A stretch of DNA of 64,000 nucleotides. Source: JAXLVB01 sp046329195. Its GTDB lineage: Bacteria > Bacteroidota > Bacteroidia > Cytophagales > Spirosomataceae. The notes beneath the pieces are model-generated. The model was not told the DNA's origin. It saw only the letters and a list, made by a program, of their open reading frames with translations, and searched no databases. Position 1 is the stretch's first letter, and the number at the start of each line of letters is the position of its first letter. Below, piece by piece: positions 54,801-64,000 of the stretch. The DNA is taken from positions 1,178,001-1,242,000 of the forward strand of contig JAXLVB010000002.1 of NCBI GenBank assembly GCA_046329195.1. The letters are read 5' to 3'. The translations under genes and the position numbers were made by a program.

Positions 54801-57800
54801 GCTCTGGCCCTGGTGAAAGCAACCTTCTAATCGCACCACTTTGGAATTGAAATAAGTCTACGCCGTTGTTGTATGCTTTGGTCACTAGTCTTCTAATCGC
54901 ACCACTTTGGAATTGAAATAGGTAAAGGATTGCCCAGGTAGCACACTAAATTGATCTTCTAATCGCACCACTTTGGAATTGAAATGTCTATGGTTGAGCC
55001 GTTACCGACGGCCTCAACCAACTTCTAATCGCACCACTTTGGAATTGAAATACGTTGTGCAGCAAATGCCGATGATTGTGGAAGAGCTTCTAATCGCACC
55101 ACTTTGGAATTGAAATAGGCAAAACAGAGCATGACATTATGCTTATTTCTGACTTCTAATCGCACCACTTTGGAATTGAAATAGATTTTTCTAAGCTTGA
55201 AAGTAAAATCAAATCATTCTTCTAATCGCACCACTTTGGAATTGAAATGTTTCGGACAAATATTATAGTACGCTCAAGCAGTACCTTCTAATCGCACCAC
55301 TTTGGAATTGAAATTGAATACACCTAAAAAACAATCATCTGGCTGCTATCTTCTAATCGCACCACTTTGGAATTGAAATAGTTCATAATGCCACAAACGG
55401 CACTCGTATCGGCTACTTCTAATCGCACCACTTTGGAATTGAAATGTTACTTGACTCATCACATCAAGGTACATAGCTTCCTTCTAATCGCACCACTTTG
55501 GAATTGAAATATTTGGTGAAGTACTACCATCGGCACAACCAGAGCTCTTCTAATCGCACCACTTTGGAATTGAAATTAGCCAACCTCAATGCAGCTTGGG
55601 ATACTGCCTACACTTCTAATCGCACCACTTTGGAATTGAAATAGCGGAAAGGGATAGTTTATTGAAAATACAGAAATCTTCTAATCGCACCACTTTGGAA
55701 TTGAAATCGGCTAGTCTGATAATGCTGCAAATATTTTGAGTACTTCTAATCGCACCACTTTGGAATTGAAATGCAGGCAACTGGCCGCCGCCGTTCGGTC
55801 GGTCATTTCTTCTAATCGCACCACTTTGGAATTGAAATAGGAGTTAGACATTTTGAAAACCAACGGTTGGGAAACTTCTAATCGCACCACTTTGGAATTG
55901 AAATGTAGCCGTTTCTTTTTATCAAAACAACTTCTCTATCCTTCTAATCGCACCACTTTGGAATTGAAATCATTATTTAGGTTGATAATTACTGGATCGC
56001 CTTCTCCTTCTAATCGCACCACTTTGGAATTGAAATCCGGCGATTGGAATAACTACACATTTCTGACTTATCCTTCTAATCGCACCACTTTGGAATTGAA
56101 ATAATTGAAGGATTTGGTGACACGCTGACCCGATTTACTTCTAATCGCACCACTTTGGAATTGAAATCTCATGGCGGCGGTCACATCGTCGAGCGGCTTA
56201 CCACTTCTAATCGCACCACTTTGGAATTGAAATAATTGTCTTGCAACTTTTTGGCCGTTTCGCTGTCCTTCTAATCGCACCACTTTGGAATTGAAATGCT
56301 AGAAATTGGGTTATCAAACACACGTTTTTTGATCTTCTAATCGCACCACTTTGGAATTGAAATTCCAGAGGGGCTTTTGCAACACTTCCCTAAATTGCCC
56401 CTTCTAATCGCACCACTTTGGAATTGAAATGCCTGTACCTGTGCATTGCAGTGTAACCCACCCTTCTTCTAATCGCACCACTTTGGAATTGAAATGCGTA
56501 AATACTCTTGTATTCTTGTACTTTTTGTTCTCTTCTAATCGCACCACTTTGGAATTGAAATAAAAGTAGCTAAAACTCAACTGACTGGCGGCTTGTGCTT
56601 CTAATCGCACCACTTTGGAATTGAAATAATTTTCACCTAATCCAATTGGTTTAGGCGGCAAACTTCTAATCGCACCACTTTGGAATTGAAATTTTCGGTC
56701 AACTTGAAATAGCTCCGTCATTATTGGCGCTTCTAATCGCACCACTTTGGAATTGAAATATTATTCCAATCATTTTAGGAGTGATAGGAGTAAGCACTTC
56801 TAATCGCACCACTTTGGAATTGAAATTAGGCGGCTGCTTCGTTATTACCGACGTAGATGTTCTTCTAATCGCACCACTTTGGAATTGAAATAATGAACTC
56901 GGAGGTTGTGTATCCTACCTTCCTAACCTTCTAATCGCACCACTTTGGAATTGAAATACTGGGATAGTGTAATGGCGTTGAAAGCCACGCAAACTTCTAA
57001 TCGCACCACTTTGGAATTGAAATAATTGAAATGGACACAGTAGATTTGGGAATACAGGGACTTCTAATCGCACCACTTTGGAATTGAAATTTGTTTTTGT
57101 AGGTCTCCCGGCTCAAAATCATAAACCTTCTAATCGCACCACTTTGGAATTGAAATTGGTGTATTACCCGCCTTAGCGGGCATCGAAACGGGTCTTCTAA
57201 TCGCACCACTTTGGAATTGAAATTCGAGGGACGTAGCGGTAAGGACATCGCCGCTTATACTTCTAATCGCACCACTTTGGAATTGAAATACGTTACTTCA
57301 TCGCCCGATTTACTGGCTTGAATACCTTCTAATCGCACCACTTTGGAATTGAAATGTATGGGCCTTTGTCATGCTGATGCAAGTCATCTTCTTCTAATCG
57401 CACCACTTTGGAATTGAAATTTCGCCAAAGCCACCTACTTTCAGCAACGGCTTATCCTTCTAATCGCACCACTTTGGAATTGAAATAAAGATTTTGCGCT
57501 CAAGGGCTTTGCCTTCGATGACTTCTAATCGCACCACTTTGGAATTGAAATTTTCTTGCCGTGAAATCCTTTTCTTTGCCATTATGGCTTCTAATCGCAC
57601 CACTTTGGAATTGAAATTCTTTGAGGGGGTTTTATTTGTTAAACAATTTGAAACTTCTAATCGCACCACTTTGGAATTGAAATGTTCCCCAAATTCCCAC
57701 GGCCTTTAGTACTTCAACGCTTCTAATCGCACCACTTTGGAATTGAAATCAAAAATTGTACAACTAAAAGACATTGCCGAGACCACTTCTAATCGCACCA

Positions 57801-60800
57801 CTTTGGAATTGAAATTTTAGGAATAAAAAAGCCCCTGACAAATCAGGGGCTCTTCTAATCGCACCACTTTGGAATTGAAATTGAATTTATTGTTTCACGA
57901 GATACGGCGTAGGCTATCTTCTAATCGCACCACTTTGGAATTGAAATGTATTTGCCCAAGCTAACATTACGCAAGTGCCGTCTTCTAATCGCACCACTTT
58001 GGAATTGAAATTGAGGAATTTACAGGTAATCAGCAAGTCATAAAAAACTTCTAATCGCACCACTTTGGAATTGAAATTCATTTCATCTTTGCTTAACCTT
58101 AACCGTCCTAAGCTTCTAATCGCACCACTTTGGAATTGAAATGGATATGCCTGGGCAAATATTCCACGCCTTTGCGGAGCTTCTAATCGCACCACTTTGG
58201 AATTGAAATGAGTTTCGCATCATTAGCGAAACCGACGGAATAGTCTTCTAATCGCACCACTTTGGAATTGAAATCGTTTATCACTACCTTTTTTGCCACC
58301 TTTGTAGCTCCTTCTAATCGCACCACTTTGGAATTGAAATACACTTAAACAAATTGCCCTTTGTTTATGCCTGTTACTTCTAATCGCACCACTTTGGAAT
58401 TGAAATATATCTGTTTTTTAAGAATACGGCGTGGCGGATTACCTTCTAATCGCACCACTTTGGAATTGAAATACCTGAAGGCTCAAGCTTTCAGCTTCAG
58501 CGTTGGAGCTTCTAATCGCACCACTTTGGAATTGAAATTAGCTGAAGGGAGCGAATTGCTCATAGGCAAAAGCTCTTCTAATCGCACCACTTTGGAATTG
58601 AAATTCACAGGCGGAACAGTAGCCTTTCCCACGTTAAGTACTTCTAATCGCACCACTTTGGAATTGAAATACATGTTTGTTTTTTTTGAAGTCATAATAA
58701 AAAAGCCTTCTAATCGCACCACTTTGGAATTGAAATAGTGCGGTGAATCAGCGAAGCAATCATTGTCAGCAACTTCTAATCGCACCACTTTGGAATTGAA
58801 ATAGTAAAATCGAATAAAATTGAGCCATACCAGAACGAACTTCTAATCGCACCACTTTGGAATTGAAATTGATAAGAGCAGTTGTAAATTTTGTTGTTGG
58901 CCACTCTTCTAATCGCACCACTTTGGAATTGAAATTCTATTACCGCCTAGTGAGTGAACTAGATGGCGCTGCTTCTAATCGCACCACTTTGGAATTGAAA
59001 TCTACTCGGCAGAATGGGGACATACCGGGTTGACGTACTTCTAATCGCACCACTTTGGAATTGAAATAGCCTTATTGAAACTATCTGACGACGACGACGA
59101 AACTTCTAATCGCACCACTTTGGAATTGAAATATGTTTTACGTAGGTACTTCAAACGTTCACCTACTCTTCTAATCGCACCACTTTGGAATTGAAATGCC
59201 TTCGTAGGTACCATCTTTGCCTTTGCCAAGGCGCTTCTAATCGCACCACTTTGGAATTGAAATAATTGTCTTTTGCGAATGATTTTGCTTCACTTGAAAC
59301 TTCTAATCGCACCACTTTGGAATTGAAATGATTTCATTTTATCAATTCTTGTAGATAGGAACTGACTTCTAATCGCACCACTTTGGAATTGAAATACCTT
59401 TGTTTTTTTCGGGGTTGTAAAAGTTGGGGTTCTTCTAATCGCACCACTTTGGAATTGAAATATTCTCAGGTAGAAGGACGTCGTAAAAAATAGGATCTTC
59501 TAATCGCACCACTTTGGAATTGAAATAGACTTCCTTGACTACCTACAGCTCTGCGGGCATCGCTTCTAATCGCACCACTTTGGAATTGAAATTCGGTATA
59601 GGTAACATTGATCCATAGCCGGAGCTGCTTCTAATCGCACCACTTTGGAATTGAAATTCATTGAGGGTTAGGTTTAGGGCGCTGTATAGGCGCTTCTAAT
59701 CGCACCACTTTGGAATTGAAATGGTGGCCAATCCTTGTCCTTACACATGCTATCCAGTCTTCTAATCGCACCACTTTGGAATTGAAATTTTTTAACCCTT
59801 TCAAGAAGTTTTTCGATTCGGCTCTTCTAATCGCACCACTTTGGAATTGAAATACGTAAGTGTTTCGGCCAACAACGCCCAAGACCCCGCTTCTAATCGC
59901 ACCACTTTGGAATTGAAATAAGCAAAGTCTAAGGCCGATAGAGACCATATTGACTTCTAATCGCACCACTTTGGAATTGAAATTTTAAAAATATTTGACA
60001 AAAAACTTGACAAGAACTCTTCTAATCGCACCACTTTGGAATTGAAATTCCACTATGGCGGCATAGACCCTTACGACTTCCTAACTTCTAATCGCACCAC
60101 TTTGGAATTGAAATAGCTTTTGAAGTGCGTGGAAATCCTTTCACAATCGACTTCTAATCGCACCACTTTGGAATTGAAATTTAGTTGATAACGAAATTAA
60201 TGCTTGGTAGCCTATCTTCTAATCGCACCACTTTGGAATTGAAATTTGCTTAGAAATTGGATTAACCGAGGGATAATCCCTCTTCTAATCGCACCACTTT
60301 GGAATTGAAATATCCAACTGGCTGACGGCGTTAAGCCTGGACAACGCTTCTAATCGCACCACTTTGGAATTGAAATACGGTACGCTAACAACCGAAAAAC
60401 AAACCCTTAGCCTTCTAATCGCACCACTTTGGAATTGAAATAAACTACGGCGTCTTCGGCAAGTTGCAGACCGTAGGCTTCTAATCGCACCACTTTGGAA
60501 TTGAAATATAATGAGCTACTGTATGAGTTTTTGTTCCGGCAGACTTCTAATCGCACCACTTTGGAATTGAAATAAAGTAGTTGCCTTCAAGCGTCCAGTT
60601 TCCTTATCCTTCTAATCGCACCACTTTGGAATTGAAATGTACGAGCTACTGGAGCTGTACAAAACCCGCTCATTCTTCTAATCGCACCACTTTGGAATTG
60701 AAATGCGTCGGCTTTATCACCTCCAAAAAGTAATTAAGCCCTTCTAATCGCACCACTTTGGAATTGAAATAATTTTGACCACTTAGAAATCATAAACAAA

Positions 60801-61100
60801 GCCAATCTTCTAATCGCACCACTTTGGAATTGAAATCAGTTGGCTAGACCTTGTCCTTACACATGCTCCCGTCTTCTAATCGCACCACTTTGGAATTGAA
60901 ATACATTACAGGCGTAGGCTCCAGTGCGCTATTCGCACTTCTAATCGCACCACTTTGGAATTGAAATGAAATTAACTCGGAATGGTTAATAAAAGGTGAA
61001 GGTCCTTCTAATCGCACCACTTTGGAATTGAAATATATGTTGAAGCGCAACAAAAAGTGCGCTTCAGGTGCTTCTAATCGCACCACTTTGGAATTGAAAT
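48885..61100 (+). CRISPR. type I CRISPR array, 186 repeats by hand count
   Basis: The 30-base repeat reads CTTCTAATCGCACCA followed by CTTTGGAATTGAAAT. I listed 186 repeat starts from 48885 to 61071, giving 185 spacers. The mean period is 65.9; spacers are 34 to 38 bases, mostly 36, with more 35s toward the far end. I saw no repeat variant, including the last. The 3' ATTGAAAT is the expected 8-nt crRNA handle after Cas6 cutting. The leader and cas2 lie on the left, so spacers near 48.9 kb are the newest. Open frames across the array (SNRTTLELK one way, FNSKVVRLE the other) are products of the repeat and not genes. Confidence 0.99.
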
Positions 61101-61144
61101 ATGACGATTTTCTTTCAAAAAACATTTTTCATTAATTATACCTT

Positions 61145-63004
61145 CTACAAATCCCAAGCCCTCAGCCCTATCCAGCCATTTTGGTACAATAAAAATGCAA
61201 AAGCTACTAAAGCTAGACTGGTAGCTAGCCAGTACCACGAAAACCATTTTCGTGGATATGCCTTCCAATGCCAAATGGATTCTACCAATACCATACCAGA
61301 AAGGACGGCATAGAGCAAAGTTCCTCCACAGATTACCAATGTACGTAGATTGACTGTTTCCATTTGATACAAAAGGTAAGATTTGGATTGTACTTCCAAT
61401 AATTCACGGATACTCCAACCCAACAAGCTCAATCCGACTAAGGGCATCATTCGCCACCCTAATTGCTGAATGGGTAATTTTTTAGCAAAAAATTGAATGA
61501 GTGACAGTAAACCTAAGCCATACGACAAGAGAGCCAACAAAATTGCCAATACCCAACCGATTCGAGTCAGCAACCAAGAAAGCGTAGCCTGTTTTTCGTA
61601 GTAAGTTCCCCCAATCAAAAGCACTGGGTGGCCTTCATCGTTAGTTGCGAGTTGAATCAATGGTTCACGAGCCCCCTCCCATGCAAACTGAAGATGTTGT
61701 GTATGTACCAGGGGCGTTGCCTCGCCCAAAAGTGGTTTTAGGAACAATTTACCATTTTCAACCACAAGACGTGGGGCATCAAGCAAACGGTCTCTGAAGC
61801 CAGCAAATTCATTTCGTGGACTTGCCATTTCATAACAACCTATATAAGGCGTTACCTCCTTCTCAGCAAAAAAGGCATTAACTAAGGATTTGGGCGTAGG
61901 AAAATCTTGTTGCAAAAAGGATACAATGAGTTTTTCAATCTTTTCGTTGGGCTGATTGGTGTTTGATGCAACCACAAATCCAATCCCCAAGTCACGGTTG
62001 TAGTTGTAGGTTGAATAACAAGTTCCTACCAACCCATCATGACCACGCATCGGGTAGTTGGAACGTAGGAAACTCAACCGATTACCCAGGGCATAGCCGT
62101 TGGTCAATCCACGACGTACAGCAAGCGAACTGTGGGCTGTCTCCATGTCGGTGATTGAAGTCGGCGCATACAAGCCCTTACCTTGTTTTAGAAAAAATTG
62201 AAGAAGCTTGGTCATATCTTTGGCATTGGACCACAGCGCTCCAGCACCACCATTGATGAGTGTCACCGAAGGAACTTGTATAAATTTTCCTTCTTCAAAA
62301 ATATATTCTTTAGTGTCCAAAGCCGTTTGGCTATCCAGGTTTAGATTGGACGAGAGCATACCAATGGGTTTCAAAATAGTTTGAGTCAAAAACTGACTAA
62401 ACGGTTGACCCGACATTTTCTCTAACAGATAGGCCAAGACTCCATAATTTGGATTTGAATAGGCCATACGCTCCCCAGGTTTCCACCGACAAACCAACGA
62501 TGGCGCTTGACTGAGCATCATCGCTTTCCCAGAAGTTTGAACCTTCTTGAGCGTGTACATTCGGTTGAGTTTGATGTCGTCAAAGCCAGAAGTGTGTTCT
62601 AATAAATGTACAACTTGGAGTGGGTGCGTTTTTTCCCAAGGATTTACAAGAGGAATTTCCGGCGCTATTTCTTTAATAGAATCATCCAACTTGATTTTTC
62701 CTTGTTCTACCAATTTCAAGATGCCGAGGGCTACTATTGATTTGGTAATCGAGCCCATTCTGAAAAGAGTAGTTGCATCTACTTTCCGCCGAGTAGCTTC
62801 ATCGGCATAGCCAAAGCCTCTTTGCAAAAGCACCGAATCTCGATTGACCACCCCAACCATTAGCCCCATAATGTGTTCTTGCTTCATCAAATACTGGATA
62901 GAATCCTGTAATTGCCTCAGCGTCATTTGAGGCTTGTTAGGCTGCGCCAGAGCAACATGGGTGTAAATGCCAAAACCAACGAAAAGAATCAACCACTTTT
63001 TCAT
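61145..63004 (-). CDS. beta-lactamase class C-type serine hydrolase with C-terminal membrane segments
   Basis: 619 aa. Signal peptide MKKWLILFVGFGIYTHVALA, then a penicillin-binding/AmpC-like domain: SITK (SxxK, nucleophile Ser) in FRMGSITKSIVALGILKL, YSN in MAYSNPNYGVLAYLLEKMSG, and HDG in RGHDGLVGTCY as the third motif. About four hydrophobic helices fill the last 150 residues, so the hydrolase is membrane-tethered in the periplasm. Such proteins are usually esterases, D-aminopeptidases or wall enzymes rather than resistance factors. It converges on the end of the CRISPR array, 44 bases from the last repeat. Confidence 0.88.
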   Translation of the reverse strand: MKKWLILFVGFGIYTHVALAQPNKPQMTLRQLQDSIQYLMKQEHIMGLMVGVVNRDSVLLQRGFGYADEATRRKVDATTLFRMGSITKSIVALGILKLVEQGKIKLDDSIKEIAPEIPLVNPWEKTHPLQVVHLLEHTSGFDDIKLNRMYTLKKVQTSGKAMMLSQAPSLVCRWKPGERMAYSNPNYGVLAYLLEKMSGQPFSQFLTQTILKPIGMLSSNLNLDSQTALDTKEYIFEEGKFIQVPSVTLINGGAGALWSNAKDMTKLLQFFLKQGKGLYAPTSITDMETAHSSLAVRRGLTNGYALGNRLSFLRSNYPMRGHDGLVGTCYSTYNYNRDLGIGFVVASNTNQPNEKIEKLIVSFLQQDFPTPKSLVNAFFAEKEVTPYIGCYEMASPRNEFAGFRDRLLDAPRLVVENGKLFLKPLLGEATPLVHTQHLQFAWEGAREPLIQLATNDEGHPVLLIGGTYYEKQATLSWLLTRIGWVLAILLALLSYGLGLLSLIQFFAKKLPIQQLGWRMMPLVGLSLLGWSIRELLEVQSKSYLLYQMETVNLRTLVICGGTLLYAVLSGMVLVESIWHWKAYPRKWFSWYWLATSLALVAFAFLLYQNGWIGLRAWDL

Positions 63005-63381
63005 CTGTATGAGTATATTTTTTTAAGTCAGTTGGAAATCTTAATGTAATCGGATTCGGGATAGCCAATGCCCACTATTCATTTGGGTTGTTGTCAACAG
63101 GTCTGTCACGAGCATAGCAAGTTAATTCTGTTTCTTAGTAAGCATCTATCCTACTACCGAAAGACACCTTTGAATAGAGCTTTAGCTAATTATCAAACTT
63201 TTTAGAGTACTTCTTTTGTTGATTGAAAAATACACTAAAAAACAATCAAACAACAGCTTACGGGTAAGTTGTCTTGAAAATCCAATAGAATTTTGGCTAA
63301 TGGTATCGTTTTTTAGGTACGAGGCATTAACTTTGAACGCCTTTTGACAAATTCAAAGAAACTATCCTTTCAAATTAAAAG
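63005..63381. other. intergenic region with divergent promoters
   Basis: 377 bases, AT-rich, without a convincing open frame. TAACTTTG at 63328-63335 is a candidate -7 box for the E2 gene, 47 bases before its ATG; a matching -33 element is not clear. Nothing else recognised. Confidence 0.4.
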
Positions 63382-64000
63382 ATGGCAGTAGCGATTAGAA
63401 TGCCCAAAATGTCTGACACCATGACCGAAGGTGTCATTGCTGAATGGCTTAAAAAAGTAGGTGACACCATCAAGTCGGGTGACATCATTGCCGAAGTGGA
63501 AACCGATAAGGCAACCATGGAGCTTGAAAACTACGAAGATGGCACTATTCTTTATATAGGCGTCCAGAAAGGCGAAGCCATTCCAGTGGATGGTATCATT
63601 GCCATTGTGGGTGCGCCCGGCGAAGATTACGCCGCATTATTGGGTGGAAATAGCGTTGCTAAAACCGAAACGCCTGCTGCAACGCCAGCAGTTGAAGTTC
63701 CTGCCAATACCCCAGCCCCAGTAGCAGCACCTGCCGTTGCGGTGAATGCCGTGGCCGTTCGGATGCCCAAAATGTCGGATACAATGACCGACGGCACCAT
63801 TGCTTCGTGGCTCAAAAAAGTAGGTGACGTAGTGAAGTCAGGCGATATTGTAGCTGAAGTGGAAACCGACAAAGCTACCATGGAGCTCGAAAACTACGAA
63901 GACGGCACCATTCTTCATATAGCCGCAGAGGCAGGAAGTGCTATACCAGTAGATGGAATAATTTATATAGTTGGTGAACCCGGGGCTGATTTTAGCGTCT
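63382..64000 (+). CDS. dihydrolipoamide acetyltransferase E2 of a 2-oxo acid dehydrogenase complex (partial, 3' end outside window)
   Basis: 206 codons are visible from the ATG at 63382, and the frame is open at the window end. Two lipoyl domains lie in tandem. The first (MPKMSDTMTEGVIAEWLKKV) has the lipoyl-lysine in ETDKATME; the second, after an Ala/Pro/Val-rich linker, repeats MPKMSDTMTDGTIASWLKKV and ETDKATME. Both are nearly identical in sequence. This is the Bacteroidota-type pyruvate dehydrogenase E2 start; the E1-binding and catalytic domains would follow beyond 64000. It joins acetyl groups to CoA in central metabolism. Confidence 0.92.
   Translation, partial: MAVAIRMPKMSDTMTEGVIAEWLKKVGDTIKSGDIIAEVETDKATMELENYEDGTILYIGVQKGEAIPVDGIIAIVGAPGEDYAALLGGNSVAKTETPAATPAVEVPANTPAPVAAPAVAVNAVAVRMPKMSDTMTDGTIASWLKKVGDVVKSGDIVAEVETDKATMELENYEDGTILHIAAEAGSAIPVDGIIYIVGEPGADFSV

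Noticed and set aside
48502..61125. Many open frames of 60-134 codons across the CRISPR array, with repeated SNRTTLELK or FNSKVVRLE segments
   Set aside because: They are translations of the 30-base repeat, whose length is a multiple of three and which has no stop in several frames. None has a ribosome binding site or conserved spacing.

Overview
The window looks like a chromosome segment of a Bacteroidota bacterium, probably order Cytophagales. The evidence is a subtilase with a type IX secretion (PorSS) C-terminal sorting domain, several TAnnTTTG-type -7 promoter boxes, a DUF1343/NamZ muramidase and a RAYT transposase with its palindromes. This taxonomic reading is inferred from gene content; no rRNA is present.

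Layout. 0.1-16 kb, almost all minus strand: secreted and envelope functions (T9SS protease, lipoprotein, lipoprotein 5'-nucleotidase, guaA, an MBOAT O-acyltransferase flanked by two paralogous SGNH proteins, NamZ, aminopeptidase P), then folB, a DivIVA protein and a WD40 protein. 16-21 kb, mostly plus strand: phosphopantetheinyl transferase, then galE-rfbB-rfbA for nucleotide-sugar synthesis. 21-30.4 kb: two paralogous HTH/coiled-coil regulators, tRNA-Gly(CCC), an rsmF-like methyltransferase, a small MITE at the sufB stop codon, sufB, an Lrp regulator, an unidentified tRNA-like RNA with its own promoter and terminator, a DUF819 membrane protein, an OmpA-family protein and lepA. 30.4-35 kb, minus strand: a three-gene set (SDR, TIM-barrel epimerase, large cytochrome c/NHL dehydrogenase-like protein) that reads as a sugar or polyol oxidation unit.

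35.1-61.1 kb is a type I (I-B-like) CRISPR-Cas locus: cas6, a WYL regulator, cas3 (HD domain at the C-terminus), cas8, cas7 (DevR/Cst2 type), cas5, a mobile-element block, a minimal kinase-like gene overlapping cas4, cas1, cas2, a leader and one array. By hand count the array has 186 identical 30-bp repeats and 185 spacers over 12.2 kb. The effector block cas3-cas5 is visibly more AT-rich than cas6/WYL before it and kinase/cas4/cas1 after it. It ends in an out-of-frame coding remnant, followed by three tandem RAYT 5' units with REP palindromes and a decayed IS3-family element. This suggests effector-module exchange with a scar. Some spacers are duplicated, and others form diverged pairs whose differences lie mostly at silent codon positions, consistent with repeated sampling of related phages.

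61.1-64 kb: a serine hydrolase of the beta-lactamase class C type with C-terminal membrane segments, then the start of a pyruvate-dehydrogenase E2 gene with two lipoyl domains, cut by the window end.
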